A DNA stretch of 64,000 nt, taken from Neobacillus massiliamazoniensis. Lineage in GTDB: Bacteria > Bacillota > Bacilli > Bacillales > Cytobacillaceae. The stretch's first letter is position 1; the number at the start of each line of letters is the position of its first letter. The translations under genes and the position numbers were made by a program. Location: NCBI RefSeq assembly GCF_001048695.1, contig NZ_CVRB01000003.1:62001-126000 (forward strand), written 5' to 3'. Of the stretch, positions 26,600-35,525 are shown in pieces. A model generated the notes under the pieces. The model saw nothing but the letters and a program-made list of their open reading frames with translations, had not been told where the DNA came from and made no database searches.

Positions 26600-26634
26600 A
26601 AAAGGAACTTCCGTTAAAAGGGAGTTCCTTTTTT
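26600..26634 (+). terminator. Intrinsic terminator after the quinone oxidoreductase gene
   Basis: AAAAGGAACT (26600-26609) pairs with AGTTCCTTTT (26623-26632), followed by more Ts. Confidence 0.9.
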
Positions 26635-26695
26635 GTTGATTTAGAAGGATCAAATATTCCACTGCACTCATATAAAAGAGGGAATCAATTAGAGA

Positions 26696-26721
26696 CCGAC
26701 TCATCCTAAGTCTCAAGTCGG
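26696..26721 (+). promoter_or_regulatory. Inverted repeat upstream of the liaIH pair
   Basis: CCGACT (26696-26701) and AGTCGG (26716-26721) are inverted with 14 bases between, about 90 bases before the liaI start. It may be the envelope-stress regulator site; no LiaRS genes are in the window to support it. Confidence 0.4.
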
Positions 26722-26807
26722 ATAGAAAAATCAAGCTCAAGCGCAATTATGAAATATATAGAAAAAAGGTAAGATGAAATCAAGAAAAACAAAAGGAGGA
26801 AAATAAA

Positions 26808-27155
26808 ATGAAAAAATTCGGTTTACTTTTAGCAGGTGGCATAGCTGCCATCGTATTACTCTCAACTATTGGTCCAATGATCGGGCTTGCAGTTAGTCTC
26901 GTGCTACTATATTTCATCTATAAGAAGTTTTTAAAGACGGAATCTACAGGCTGGAAAATTGGGTTGATTATTATCGGCTTAATTATCTTAGCAGCTTCTA
27001 TCCATAATATTCCTGCACTGATTGGCGTCGGTGCTGCCTATGTACTCTATCTTGTGTATAAAAAATGGAACAGAAACAAAAAAACAGTGGTCAATAAAGA
27101 AACTGATCCTTTTATCAATTTCGAAAAACAATGGAATGAATTAAACAAAAAGTAA
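26808..27155 (+). CDS. liaI: LiaI-like membrane protein
   Basis: 115-residue membrane protein with hydrophobic segments near residues 4-40 and 50-85, then a charged cytosolic tail (KKWNRNKKTVVNKETDPF). It directly precedes a PspA/LiaH protein, which is the LiaI-LiaH layout: the membrane protein recruits the PspA-type coat protein under envelope stress. AAAGGAGG provides a strong ribosome site. Sequence similarity alone would not identify it; the partner does. Confidence 0.78.
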   Translation: MKKFGLLLAGGIAAIVLLSTIGPMIGLAVSLVLLYFIYKKFLKTESTGWKIGLIIIGLIILAASIHNIPALIGVGAAYVLYLVYKKWNRNKKTVVNKETDPFINFEKQWNELNKK

Positions 27156-27175
27156 TTTCAAAGGAGAGATTGAAA

Positions 27176-27832
27176 ATGACAAACCTATTTATAAAACTAA
27201 AAAATACGATTATCGCTGATTTGAACGAGGCTCTTGATCAACAGGAAAAACAAAACCCAATTGCCATGCTTAATCATTACCTGTGCCAATGTGAGCAGGA
27301 AACGGATAAGGTTCGCAAGCTGGTAGAACGTCAATACCGTTTAAAGGATGAGTTTACGAGAGAATATAACCAAGCAATAGAATTAGCTGAAAAAAGGAAG
27401 CAACAATCAGAAATTGCCTCGAAAGCTGGGGAAACGGAGCTGTATCAATTTGCTACAGGAGAACATCAACAGTATACAGAACGCGCACAACGCTTACTTC
27501 CATTGATCGCACAAGTATCAGAACAATTAGGTCAATTGGAAGCTAGATACGAAGAAATGAAGCAAAAGCTAAAGGATATGCAGCTTCGCCGTCTGGAGTT
27601 AATGGGGCGGGAAAATGTAACACGGGCAAATCTTCGGATGAACCAGGTTCTAGAATCTAATTCTTACTCTGATCAACCATACTCAAAGTTCAAGGACATT
27701 GAAAATTATCTTGACGGATTAGAACATAAGGTGAACAATGCCTATTATCGTAGCACCATCGATGCTCGGGTTGCACAGATTGAAAAAGAGTTAGAAAGTA
27801 AATCTGATGTCTTTATCGAAAAATCAAAATAA
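27176..27832 (+). CDS. liaH: PspA/IM30 family membrane-stress protein (LiaH-like)
   Basis: 218-residue, almost entirely coiled-coil protein of the ESCRT-III-related PspA/Vipp1/LiaH family, starting MTNLFIKLKNTIIADLNEAL with an amphipathic helix. The PIAMLNHYL segment and the long Glu/Lys/Gln heptads follow. These proteins form rings or rods on damaged cytoplasmic membrane. The ATG at 27176 has AAGGAGAG seven bases upstream; the in-frame TTG six bases earlier is too close to that site. A perfect-stem terminator follows at 27845. Confidence 0.9.
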   Translation: MTNLFIKLKNTIIADLNEALDQQEKQNPIAMLNHYLCQCEQETDKVRKLVERQYRLKDEFTREYNQAIELAEKRKQQSEIASKAGETELYQFATGEHQQYTERAQRLLPLIAQVSEQLGQLEARYEEMKQKLKDMQLRRLELMGRENVTRANLRMNQVLESNSYSDQPYSKFKDIENYLDGLEHKVNNAYYRSTIDARVAQIEKELESKSDVFIEKSK

Positions 27833-27844
27833 CTTTTAGCAAAT

Positions 27845-27880
27845 GGGGCTATGATATTACTATCATGGCTCTTTTTTTTC
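27845..27880 (+). terminator. Intrinsic terminator of the liaIH operon
   Basis: GGGCTATGATA pairs with TATCATGGCTC across a four-base loop, followed by eight Ts. Confidence 0.92.
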
Positions 27881-27993
27881 CTGCACCTTCGGACAGCTTA
27901 GCGGATGGACTTGAATGACGAGCTAATTACATTATTACTTGATAAAAATGACATTCAAACAATTTTTTTATACTGTAGAATGGAGGTGAATCC

Positions 27994-28134
27994 ATGTCAA
28001 AGAGAAATCCTATTACGTATACAGGAAAAGTCTTGGATCAAAGAAATAACCTTACTGGTCCTGACAATTCCGATAAGGCATCATATCCTAAACGACCAAA
28101 AAACGTACCTATTCAACAGCCAAATAAGGATTAG
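27994..28134 (+). CDS. Hypothetical 46-residue hydrophilic protein
   Basis: Starts MSKRNPITYTGKVLDQRNNL and ends VPIQQPNKD; rich in Asn, Pro, Lys and Gln with no hydrophobic core. TGGAGGTG seven bases upstream is a strong ribosome site, which is the main reason to call it. Such small hydrophilic proteins are common among minor spore proteins of Bacillus, but I do not recognise it as a named Ssp. A perfect terminator at 28241-28272 follows. Confidence 0.65.
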   Translation: MSKRNPITYTGKVLDQRNNLTGPDNSDKASYPKRPKNVPIQQPNKD

Positions 28135-28240
28135 GTAACAGTTTATCGAAGTAAATGAATTATCCAAGATAACTTTTAAAAATATGTTTGATTATTACAA
28201 ACTACAAATAGACTTTCAAGAGAAAATTAATAAACACAAT

Positions 28241-28272
28241 AAAAGCCTAAGTACAATACTTAGGCTTTTCAT
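28241..28272 (+). terminator. Perfect-stem terminator
   Basis: AAAAGCCTAAGTA (28241-28253) and TACTTAGGCTTTT (28257-28269) pair completely across a three-base loop. Confidence 0.9.
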
Positions 28273-28352
28273 TAGATATCTTTATAGGTTTTGTCCCTTT
28301 AATTAGATACATATTTTTTAACAACATTAAGGAGTCAACTGCATACTTTAAT

Positions 28353-28375
28353 ATTGAGTAAGTAACTCACTCAAT
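28353..28375 (+). promoter_or_regulatory. 23-bp near-perfect palindrome, candidate TetR operator
   Basis: ATTGAGTAAGTA ... ACTCACTCAAT matches its own complement except at a few central positions. It sits 20 bases before the hydrolase start, overlapping the expected promoter. The next gene but one encodes a TetR-type repressor, so autoregulation of the pair is likely. Confidence 0.7.
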
Positions 28376-28394
28376 AAAAAAGGGGGTTATTCAG

Positions 28395-29435
28395 TTGAGT
28401 AAAAAAAATCTTTTGTTGAGCCTAATTTTTAGAAAGCGAAATCAACGTGAAAATGCTCTTAACCTTCGTATTAATAATGCTAACAGCATAAATGAAGAAG
28501 GTTACGTTAAAATTGGTGGTATTGAACAGTGGATCTCTATACGGGGGGAAGATAAATGCAACCCTGTTTTATTGTTTGTCCACGGTGGGCCCGGCTCTAC
28601 CTATTCTATATTCAGTCCATTGCTGCGTCCTTGGGAAAGGCATTTTACTCTTGTGCAATGGGATCAGCGTGGTTCAGGGAAAACCTTTAAAAAAAATGGC
28701 AGAACAGGTAGTGGAAGTATTACATTGGACCGCCTTGCAGAAGATGGAATTGAGCTTGCAGAGTATTTATGCACAAGACTTTCTAAAGAAAAAATAATTT
28801 TATTAGGCAGCTCTGTAGGCAGTCTAACTGGTGTAATAATGGCAAAACTTCGACCAGACCTATTTTACGCTTTTGTGGGTACAGATCAAAATGCCCCAGA
28901 TTCAGAATTCCTGTCCTATAAATTGGCAATTGACGCTCTCAAATCCGGAGGAAACAAGAAGGGTTTAAAGTTGATTGAGAAAATGGGTCCAGATCCATCA
29001 AAGTGGAATCGGAAATATTTTGAAAAAAGGAATCAATATTTAGTCAAAGCTGTTCAGGGAATCCCAAATATGATTACAGATGTAATAATTCCAAATATGC
29101 TCTCATCCCCAGGGCATACAATAAATGATATTTTGGATATTTTCAAAGGTATGAGATTTTCTCTTGATCAATTGTATGAGGAACTATTGGCTATTGACAA
29201 TCAAAGGTTTGGTTGGGAATTCAATTTGCCCTTTTTTGTTTTTCAGGGAGATCATGATATTGTTACGCCAACCGCAGTAGCCAAATCATATTTTGATAAA
29301 ATCAGTGCTCCTTATAAGGAATTTGTTTTAATCAAAAATGCAGGTCATCTAGCCTGTTTTGCCAGAGAAGATCAATTCCTTGAGGAACTGATAATAAGAG
29401 TATTGCCACTAGTACCTGAATCGGCACATAGGTAA
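28395..29435 (+). CDS. Alpha/beta-hydrolase, proline iminopeptidase-like
   Basis: 346-residue hydrolase. The oxyanion-loop HGGPGSTYS and the WDQRGSGKT motif are typical of S33 peptidases and related hydrolases. The nucleophile elbow is GSSVGS, the acid Asp is likely in GDHDIVTP and the base His is in NAGHLACF. The start is TTG with AGGGGG about nine bases upstream. It is followed by a TetR gene, and a palindrome lies over its promoter, suggesting an inducible degradation or detoxification function. Substrate unknown. Confidence 0.85.
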   Translation: MSKKNLLLSLIFRKRNQRENALNLRINNANSINEEGYVKIGGIEQWISIRGEDKCNPVLLFVHGGPGSTYSIFSPLLRPWERHFTLVQWDQRGSGKTFKKNGRTGSGSITLDRLAEDGIELAEYLCTRLSKEKIILLGSSVGSLTGVIMAKLRPDLFYAFVGTDQNAPDSEFLSYKLAIDALKSGGNKKGLKLIEKMGPDPSKWNRKYFEKRNQYLVKAVQGIPNMITDVIIPNMLSSPGHTINDILDIFKGMRFSLDQLYEELLAIDNQRFGWEFNLPFFVFQGDHDIVTPTAVAKSYFDKISAPYKEFVLIKNAGHLACFAREDQFLEELIIRVLPLVPESAHR

Positions 29436-29489
29436 TTGAGCAGTCCAATCAAATATTTTTATAATGATGTAATGAGGGGAGTAGTGTAG

Positions 29490-30080
29490 ATGTCTCCACT
29501 AAATAGAAAAAAACTTGATAAAATTCGTGATGAACGTACAAATCAAATAAAAAAAGCTGCCCTTAAAATATTTGCTCGATATGGTTATTTAGGAACAAAA
29601 ACGAGTTTGGTCGCATCAGAAGCTGGAATTAGCGAAGGACTTATATATAAATACTTTAAATCCAAGGATGAACTCTTTACTACCCTCATCCAAGAACTTA
29701 TGGAAGAAGCAAAAAGTGAATTAGAAGGTCTTTATCATCTTGAGGGAAGCCCTTTTGACCAAATACGAACATTGACTAAAAATATGATTTCTGAGGAAAA
29801 CAGAGATGCTTTTGTACTAATTCAGAGAGCTCGTAAAGATGAGGATGTTCCAGAAAAGATAATCCCAATTTTCAAGCAATACTCAGCCTATAATTTGATA
29901 GATATACTAGTTCCTATCATTGTAAAAGGTCAGGAATTAGGGGAATTTTCCAATGAAGATCCAAGAAAGCTGGCATCCTGGTATTTTTTTATCATAAACA
30001 GTATTTGTATCCAAGAAGTGGAGAAAGAGGAATATGGCCTACCAAGTATAGATGTATTAATGCGTATTTTAAAAAAATAA
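29490..30080 (+). CDS. TetR/AcrR-family transcription regulator
   Basis: 196-residue repressor. The N-terminal helix-turn-helix spans about residues 12-58 (IKKAALKIFARYGYLGTKTSLVASEAGISEGLIYKYFKSKDEL), and the C-terminal helical ligand-binding domain follows. GAGGGGAG lies upstream of the ATG. It sits 54 bases after the hydrolase gene in the same direction, and probably binds the palindrome at 28353-28375. Confidence 0.92.
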   Translation: MSPLNRKKLDKIRDERTNQIKKAALKIFARYGYLGTKTSLVASEAGISEGLIYKYFKSKDELFTTLIQELMEEAKSELEGLYHLEGSPFDQIRTLTKNMISEENRDAFVLIQRARKDEDVPEKIIPIFKQYSAYNLIDILVPIIVKGQELGEFSNEDPRKLASWYFFIINSICIQEVEKEEYGLPSIDVLMRILKK

Positions 30081-30230
30081 CAATTTTTAAGCAAGATTGT
30101 GAAGAGTTCCGTTATTCAACAAATGAGAGGCATAGATGTGCTTTAACAATTTTTTCAAGACAGCAAGGTATCTTCTTATAGTAGTTGTTCGTTATATAAT
30201 AAAAGAGCTTGGCGAATGGGGGAAATTGTT

Positions 30231-31046
30231 ATGGAAAAGGTACTTATTCTTGGTGCAAGTGGTCTAGTAGGAAGAGCATTAATCGATGAATTAAAAGATG
30301 GATATGACCTATATGGAACATATGGTTCTTCGGTAACCAGTCTCTCCGATGATAAGCAGTTCCAATTGAAAGTTCAGCAAATCGATAATCTGAAAGAAAT
30401 TATCCGTTCAATAAAACCAGACATTGTGATTTCATGCCTAAGAGGAGATTTTGATCAACAGCTCAAGTTTCATGAAGAATTGGCAATGGAATTACGAAAT
30501 AAAAGTAGTCGTGTGTATTACTTTTCGACCACAAATGTATTTGATGGTAATTTTTCAAGACCTCACACAGAAACAGATATACCTATTTCCGAATCAGATT
30601 ATGGGAATTTCAAAATTGAATCTGAAAATATGCTTAAAGAAATTTTAAATGAGCGAGTAATGATAATCCGAATCCCAGCGATATGGGGTAAAGATTCTCC
30701 AAGATGGAACTCAATTAAAGAAAGCATAAAAAATAATAAAGTGATAGATGTATATAGCAATTTAGTATGTAACAATCTTTTGGATGTTCTTTTAGCAAAA
30801 CAAATGCGGTTCATTATTGAAAATAAGCTAAAAGGGATATTTCACTTAGGTTCAGTTGATATGATGACTCAGGGACAATTTTATGAAAAGATAATAAGTA
30901 AACTAGGAAGTAAAAAAAGCATATTGCAATATCACTTATTTCAGGATAATGCCGACACTTGTTACTTTACTTTGAAGTCAAATCGTAATGATATACCAAT
31001 GTCTCTGCAAAGTACGAATAAAGATATTATAACTTACCTTCTTTAA
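30231..31046 (+). CDS. NAD(P)-dependent sugar epimerase/reductase, RmlD-like extended SDR
   Basis: 271-residue Rossmann enzyme with the dinucleotide loop LILGASGLVGRAL and the catalytic Tyr-x3-Lys as YGNFK (SDYGNFKIESE). The Ser/Thr partner is in FSTTNVFDG, a pattern resembling dTDP-4-dehydrorhamnose reductase (RmlD) and related proteins. An ATG 15 bases upstream lies in the ribosome site GGGGGAA, so 30231 is taken. No other sugar-nucleotide genes are nearby, so the substrate is unassigned. Confidence 0.8.
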   Translation: MEKVLILGASGLVGRALIDELKDGYDLYGTYGSSVTSLSDDKQFQLKVQQIDNLKEIIRSIKPDIVISCLRGDFDQQLKFHEELAMELRNKSSRVYYFSTTNVFDGNFSRPHTETDIPISESDYGNFKIESENMLKEILNERVMIIRIPAIWGKDSPRWNSIKESIKNNKVIDVYSNLVCNNLLDVLLAKQMRFIIENKLKGIFHLGSVDMMTQGQFYEKIISKLGSKKSILQYHLFQDNADTCYFTLKSNRNDIPMSLQSTNKDIITYLL

Positions 31047-31184
31047 TAAGGAGAAACCCCATTTTATTGCACTGCTGACAGTTTACTTGAATAAATGTAA
31101 GAAACGTAACAGCCATAAATACAAAGTATGTAATAGAGGATGGGGACATCCCAAATCCTCCTCAAATAGTCAAAAACTTTTCTT

Positions 31185-31334
31185 TTAACAACAGTGGCCG
31201 AAATGGTGCCAAGGATGATGGAATCCGTAACCACCATAAAAAGGGTAATGGTGATGATAAAAACCGTGACCATAAGGATGATAGCCATATCCCATCATCA
31301 TCGGATGGCCGTATGGACCATAATAAGGGGGCAT
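31185..31334 (-). CDS. Small Gly/Tyr/His-rich protein
   Basis: 49-residue protein beginning MPPYYGPYGHPMMMGYGYHP and ending PWHHFGHCC, composed almost wholly of Gly, Tyr, His, Pro and Phe. AAGTAGGTG before the ATG is a usable ribosome site. Such compositions occur in Bacillus spore-coat and crust proteins and could bind metal through the many His and terminal Cys residues. No family is recognised. The low-complexity bias over the whole frame, in one strand only, argues for a real gene. Confidence 0.65.
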   Translation of the reverse strand: MPPYYGPYGHPMMMGYGYHPYGHGFYHHHYPFYGGYGFHHPWHHFGHCC

Positions 31335-31450
31335 GTAGACACCTACTTCCTTTATTTTTAATACACTTTAGACATATGTATGATGGTTTAGAAATGAGCA
31401 TTTCTTATCTAAAAATGGGCATTATATTGGTGATAAATAAGGTTTTAAAT

Positions 31451-31480
31451 GAAGGACTTAGATTAATCTAAGTCCTTTTG
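31451..31480. terminator. Palindromic hairpin
   Basis: AAGGACTTAGA and TCTAAGTCCTT flank a TTAA centre (31452-31477), followed by TTG. It could be a terminator in either direction. Confidence 0.55.
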
Positions 31481-31695
31481 CTTATATTGGTGTCTAATGT
31501 TATTCAAGTAAACGGAGCAGTTTTGATGAAGATAACAACTTTATTTATCTCAATAATTATAAAGAAGAAAACAAAAAATATTATATTAAGCTAATGTTAA
31601 TCCTTAGTAAAGTTTTCCTGAATAAAGAAATCAAATAGGTCAAAAGGTGTATATTGTTATTAAATATAATAGGGGAAAGGAAATACAGATCATCT

Positions 31696-33924
31696 ATGAA
31701 AAAAGTAGCAATGAAATTGAAAAAAACAATGAAAAAAGCAGCGATAAAATTGAAAAAAACAATAAAAAACGGATATAGTAAAATAACAATGAGAATGAAA
31801 CTATTTGGAAGTTATCTCATTATCATTCTATTTTTCGCTTCGATTTCTTTTGCTGCATACCAGAACATAAACAAACTAAATGATCAAATACATAACATAG
31901 GGAATTCGAAAGTGCCTAGAGTCGAATTAATAGGAAACGTAAAAGAAGAAGTCACTAATGTTAATCTTTATATTACCCAATATGCATATGAACAGAGTGC
32001 TGAAAATAAATCAAAAATAGCAACAAATTTACGTGAGGATATTAGAAATGTAAAGACAAATATTGCAGAAATGGAAAAGCACATTACTCGTGCTGAAGAT
32101 AAAAAATTATTAGCGGACTTTAATGATAAATTTAATCAATACTCTTCTGCTATTCCTATGTTTATTGCAAATTCAATATCTGGGAATAACAATGAAGTAA
32201 AAAAACAAATGAATGATTTAACACCATTTAAGGAGAGTACCATACTATCTCTAGATCAACTTCAAAGTGGTATCCTAAAAGACACACAAACGATTATCAA
32301 GGATTCAGAACAGAACTCTTCTCGTGCAATCATTCAAATTATTATGGTATCGGTTATTCTCGCTCTTTTCAGTATTATAGTTGCAATATTTTTTACTAGG
32401 CACATTAAAAAGTCTGTTTCAGTGGTAGTAGAAAATGTTGATACAACCACACATTCTATTGTTAAAATTAAGAAATCGATTGATAAAAATGTTTCTAGCT
32501 CAGGAGAATTAGATACTTCTATGAATAAAGCAAACAATTCGGTAAGTGAGCTGGTTGCATCAATTCAACAAGTGGCTAGTAATACGAATCAAACGGCTTC
32601 CAGTGTAGATGATATCTCCACAGCAGTAGAGGAAATGAGCGCTTCCATTACTTTAGTTGCAACAAGTGCAGGAAACCTAGAAGCATCTGCTGAAGAAACC
32701 TCAGCTTCTATCCAAGAGATGATGGCTTCGATTGAACAAGTAGCTGGAAACGTTGGTAATGCTGGTGCAAGTGTGGAACAAATCTCTTCAGCCATTGAGG
32801 AAATGAGCAAGTCGATTAAAGGTGTAAGTGAATATGCAGATGATCTAACAAACCAAGCTGGACAAGCTTCGGCAACTGTTGAGGAAATGGTTGCTTCTAT
32901 TAAGCAAGTTGCGGCAAGTGCACAAACAATAAACCAATTGAGCAATTCAGTTAAGATAGATGCCCTTGATGGAACCCATTCCTTAAATGAAACACTCGAT
33001 AGCATGAAAGAAATATCTCAGGTAATTACTCAATCAAGTGGTGTAATGATTAACCTAGGGAAGAGCTCTGAGAAGATTGGCAACATTATTAAACTGATCG
33101 ATGATATTTCAGACCAAACCAACTTATTAGCCCTTAACGCTGCGATTGAAGCGGCACGTGCTGGAGAACATGGAAGAGGATTTGCAGTTGTAGCAGACGA
33201 AGTACGAAAACTAGCAGAACGTTCTGCAAAAGCAACAAAAGAAATCGCAGGTCTAATAAAAGGTATTCAAGATGAAACGACCGTTGCCGTAACATCTATT
33301 CAAGAAGGTGCGCATAAAGTAAGGGTTGGGAATGAGTTAGCAGATAAAACCAAACAGGCGATCACGAAAATTACTCAAGGAATTGTAAAAGTAACAGAAG
33401 AAACGGATCAAGTTGCCAAAGCAACGGAAAAACAAACGAAAAACAGTGAAATTTTTGCACGGTCGGTTGAAAATGTTTCGAAGCAAGCAACAGAGATGAC
33501 CCTTTCAACAAGAGAGCAAACACTAACTGCCGATGAAATCCTATCAGGAATTATCCATATTCAAGAAATGGTTCAACAAATATCGATTGCAACAGTTGAG
33601 CAAGCAAAAGGAAGCCGTGCCATTGTAGAAGCGGTAGAAGATGTAACAAACCAATCTGTATCTGTAACATCTGCAACCAAAGAACAGGCTTTATCAGCAG
33701 AGGAAATCGTTCGCAATATTAACAGCATGAAGAAAATGGTCCAACAAATAACCATGGCAACCAACGACCAAGCAAGATATGGTAAAGATATAAAACTAGA
33801 AGTTGAAAATGTACTTAAACAAACTGAAGAGTTGAATACAATCATTGAAACACAAAGCACTGAGGTAGAAGAAATCGTCCATGCGATTACGAAAGTAAAT
33901 AAACAAATGGAAAAAATTAAGTAA
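31696..33924 (+). CDS. Methyl-accepting chemotaxis protein
   Basis: 742-residue chemoreceptor. A basic N-terminal cytosolic stretch is followed by membrane segment 1 (about residues 37-58), an extracellular four-helix-bundle-type sensor (about 59-210) and membrane segment 2 (about 212-235). A long coiled-coil signalling domain follows, with the conserved hairpin tip [20 protein letters not shown]. Many Glu/Gln pairs suit methylation sites. The first 22 residues are a direct duplication ([11 protein letters not shown] then [11 protein letters not shown]). The ATG at 31696 is chosen because the frame upstream looks non-coding; the nearest ribosome-like site (GGAAAGGAAA) is far, so the start is uncertain. 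Confidence 0.88.
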   Translation: MKKVAMKLKKTMKKAAIKLKKTIKNGYSKITMRMKLFGSYLIIILFFASISFAAYQNINKLNDQIHNIGNSKVPRVELIGNVKEEVTNVNLYITQYAYEQSAENKSKIATNLREDIRNVKTNIAEMEKHITRAEDKKLLADFNDKFNQYSSAIPMFIANSISGNNNEVKKQMNDLTPFKESTILSLDQLQSGILKDTQTIIKDSEQNSSRAIIQIIMVSVILALFSIIVAIFFTRHIKKSVSVVVENVDTTTHSIVKIKKSIDKNVSSSGELDTSMNKANNSVSELVASIQQVASNTNQTASSVDDISTAVEEMSASITLVATSAGNLEASAEETSASIQEMMASIEQVAGNVGNAGASVEQISSAIEEMSKSIKGVSEYADDLTNQAGQASATVEEMVASIKQVAASAQTINQLSNSVKIDALDGTHSLNETLDSMKEISQVITQSSGVMINLGKSSEKIGNIIKLIDDISDQTNLLALNAAIEAARAGEHGRGFAVVADEVRKLAERSAKATKEIAGLIKGIQDETTVAVTSIQEGAHKVRVGNELADKTKQAITKITQGIVKVTEETDQVAKATEKQTKNSEIFARSVENVSKQATEMTLSTREQTLTADEILSGIIHIQEMVQQISIATVEQAKGSRAIVEAVEDVTNQSVSVTSATKEQALSAEEIVRNINSMKKMVQQITMATNDQARYGKDIKLEVENVLKQTEELNTIIETQSTEVEEIVHAITKVNKQMEKIK

Positions 33925-33937
33925 TCCGTCTCTTAAC

Positions 33938-33971
33938 GGGCGTTTCTGTAATATGCAGGAACGCCTTTTTA
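33938..33971 (+). terminator. Intrinsic terminator of the chemoreceptor gene
   Basis: GGGCGTTTCTG pairs with CAGGAACGCC, followed by five Ts. Confidence 0.88.
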
Positions 33972-34089
33972 CTATTCAAGTTCATGTTTTATTAATTCCT
34001 AAATTCAGGATAAACGCCCAATACCTATAACCCAAAAGTGCATATGATTAAGTGTTAATACCTAATAAAACTAAACGAGGAGGAAGAAA

Positions 34090-34437
34090 GTGAACCCTAT
34101 CTATATGGATGTATATTATAATGCCTATAATCCGACATATGAAAGGATTCGCCCAGGCTTTGGTTTAGGAGGACCAGGCTCAGGTTTTGGTTTCTCTCCA
34201 GGTCTTGGTTTAGGAGGACCAGGCTCAGGCCTTGGTTTTGCTCCAGGTCTAGGTTTAGGAGGACCAGGTTCAGGTTTTGGTTTTGCTCCAGGTCTAGGTT
34301 TAGGAGGACCAGGTTCAGGTCTTGGTTTTTATCCAGGTCTTGGTTTTGGCGCTCCGGGCGTTGGATACGGCTATCCGTACCCATACCCGCCGTATCCTTA
34401 TCCACCCTACTCATATCCACCGTACCCACACTATTAA
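34090..34437 (+). CDS. Glycine-rich protein with 15-residue tandem repeats
   Basis: 115-residue protein. After a Tyr/Asn-rich start (VNPIYMDVYYNAYNPTYERI) come five copies of a 15-residue unit close to PGLGLGGPGSGLGFA, then a C-terminal Tyr/Pro tail (YPYPPYPYPPYSYPPYPHY). The start is GTG with CGAGGAGG upstream. There is no signal peptide or membrane segment. Gly-rich and Tyr/Pro-rich small proteins of this type are typical of spore surface layers; that role is inferred from composition only. The DNA repeats are 45 bp and highly similar, so copy number may vary among strains. Confidence 0.75.
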   Translation: MNPIYMDVYYNAYNPTYERIRPGFGLGGPGSGFGFSPGLGLGGPGSGLGFAPGLGLGGPGSGFGFAPGLGLGGPGSGLGFYPGLGFGAPGVGYGYPYPYPPYPYPPYSYPPYPHY

Positions 34438-34730
34438 TAAAATTCTTTAAAGTTTTTACCTATATCTTAAGCCTCCTTAAATTAAATGAGACATTGTTAA
34501 TTTGTGGGGGTATTTTTCCTTTCTAGGAAATCAAAACTTTAGTTAGAAGAGAAATTGGGTGCTGTTAAAAGAGTCTAATCTACCAAGCCTTTTACATATT
34601 ACACCTTCCGATGCTAAGCGGTAATTTGTTTATACGACTAATAAGTTTATTTTATTAAACCTCCAATTGTTTCTTTCTGTTTGTTTTTGAAAAAGCTATA
34701 AGGCTCCCGTGCTTAGCCTCCGGAGCTGTG

Positions 34731-34926
34731 ATTCGCGCATATATTTAAATATTCGCGCATATATCCGTTCAATTCGTGCATAAGATGCTGCGTCGTGCAA
34801 TGAAGCAAAGTTGTTCGGGAAAAACAGAAGCTAAACCAACAAAATTCGCAGATAAATAGTGCTGATTCGCAGATATAAATAAAAATTAGCAGATATTTCG
34901 TTCAAATTCACAAATAAATTTTATTA
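34731..34926. repeat. Two short arrays of a ~21-bp degenerate repeat (ATTCGCAGATA type)
   Basis: ATTCG-type units recur at 34731, 34751, 34772 and 34791 (ATTCGCGCATATAT form) and at 34844, 34865, 34885 and 34906 (ATTCGCAGATAAAT form), with a 19-21 bp period. The remaining gap 34438-35235 holds an IR near 34973-34994 (CCTCTT/AAAGAGG followed by GATGTCC) and no gene I can support. Confidence 0.7.
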
Positions 34927-35239
34927 ACTGGAGAAATGTCTCAAATTGTAGTTTCCCAAACAATTGAAAAATACCTCTTATCTTTTAAAAGAGGATGTCC
35001 TTTTGAGCCAATCTTTTAAGAAAGAAAAATGTTGTACTTATCAAATACAAAACCATTCTTGGAAAAGATAGCTAAGGAAAATGGACAAGGATTTTTTATG
35101 TATTCTAATTCAGGTCGGAAGAATGTATAGTAAAGGATTATAATCATTAATGGAGAAGAACATAATAATTTGGACGTTCACCTACGTTTAACAGCCAAAT
35201 TTTAGATTGGTTATTTTAAGTAAACTAAATAAAAAGTGG

Positions 35240-35268
35240 AAAGGACTTCCGTTAAGGAAGTCCAATGC
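35240..35268 (-). terminator. Hairpin after the glycine-zipper gene
   Basis: GGACTTCC (35243-35250) pairs with GGAAGTCC (35256-35263). On the minus strand it is followed by TTTCCACTTTTT. Confidence 0.6.
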
Positions 35269-35309
35269 ATGTAATCACCCTTCAGTTACAAAGGGAACTA
35301 TACTAAGTT

Positions 35310-35525
35310 CTAATCAGCTTCGTTTGTGGTGTCATCGTTGGTATCATCGGCACCTTCGCCCACCTGGTTACCCACAGCACCGCCTGCAACGGCACCTGCA
35401 ACAGTCCCCAGTGGACCCAAAATTGAACCCACAGCAGCACCAGTAACAGCACCAACTCCGGTTCCAACAGCTTCACCAGCATCGTTGTCGTTATTAGCAC
35501 GATTGCGTTCGTTGTTTTCAGCCAT
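35310..35525 (-). CDS. Glycine-zipper small membrane protein
   Basis: 71-residue protein: a hydrophilic Asn-rich head (MAENNERNRANNDND), a glycine-zipper hydrophobic hairpin (VGTGVGAVTGAAVGSILGPL then TVAGAVAGGAVGNQVG) and an acidic tail (GADDTNDDTTNEAD). AAGGAGTGAG precedes the ATG at 35525; upstream in-frame starts lack a site. Glycine zippers form tight helix packing in membranes; relatives include outer-layer, stress and bacteriocin-like proteins. No function can be assigned. Confidence 0.75.
   Translation of the reverse strand: MAENNERNRANNDNDAGEAVGTGVGAVTGAAVGSILGPLGTVAGAVAGGAVGNQVGEGADDTNDDTTNEAD

Larger units (their letters stand above)
31074..31519. repeat. Short inverted repeats flanking the His-rich small gene
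   Basis: GTTTACTTGAATAA (about 31080-31093) and TTATTCAAGTAAAC (about 31500-31513) are exact inverted copies. Similarity continues weakly outward (ACTGCT / GGAGCAGT). The enclosed 440 bp carries the 49-residue gene and a palindromic hairpin. It may be a small non-autonomous element, but no target duplication was identified. Confidence 0.45.

Noticed and set aside
27905-28138. 77-residue frame over the 27994-28134 gene
   Set aside because: The shorter gene in another frame has the strong ribosome site and natural composition; this one has neither.
34097-34429. 110-residue minus-strand frame opposite the Gly-rich gene
   Set aside because: A mirror of the 45-bp repeats; the plus-strand frame has the ribosome site and meaningful composition.
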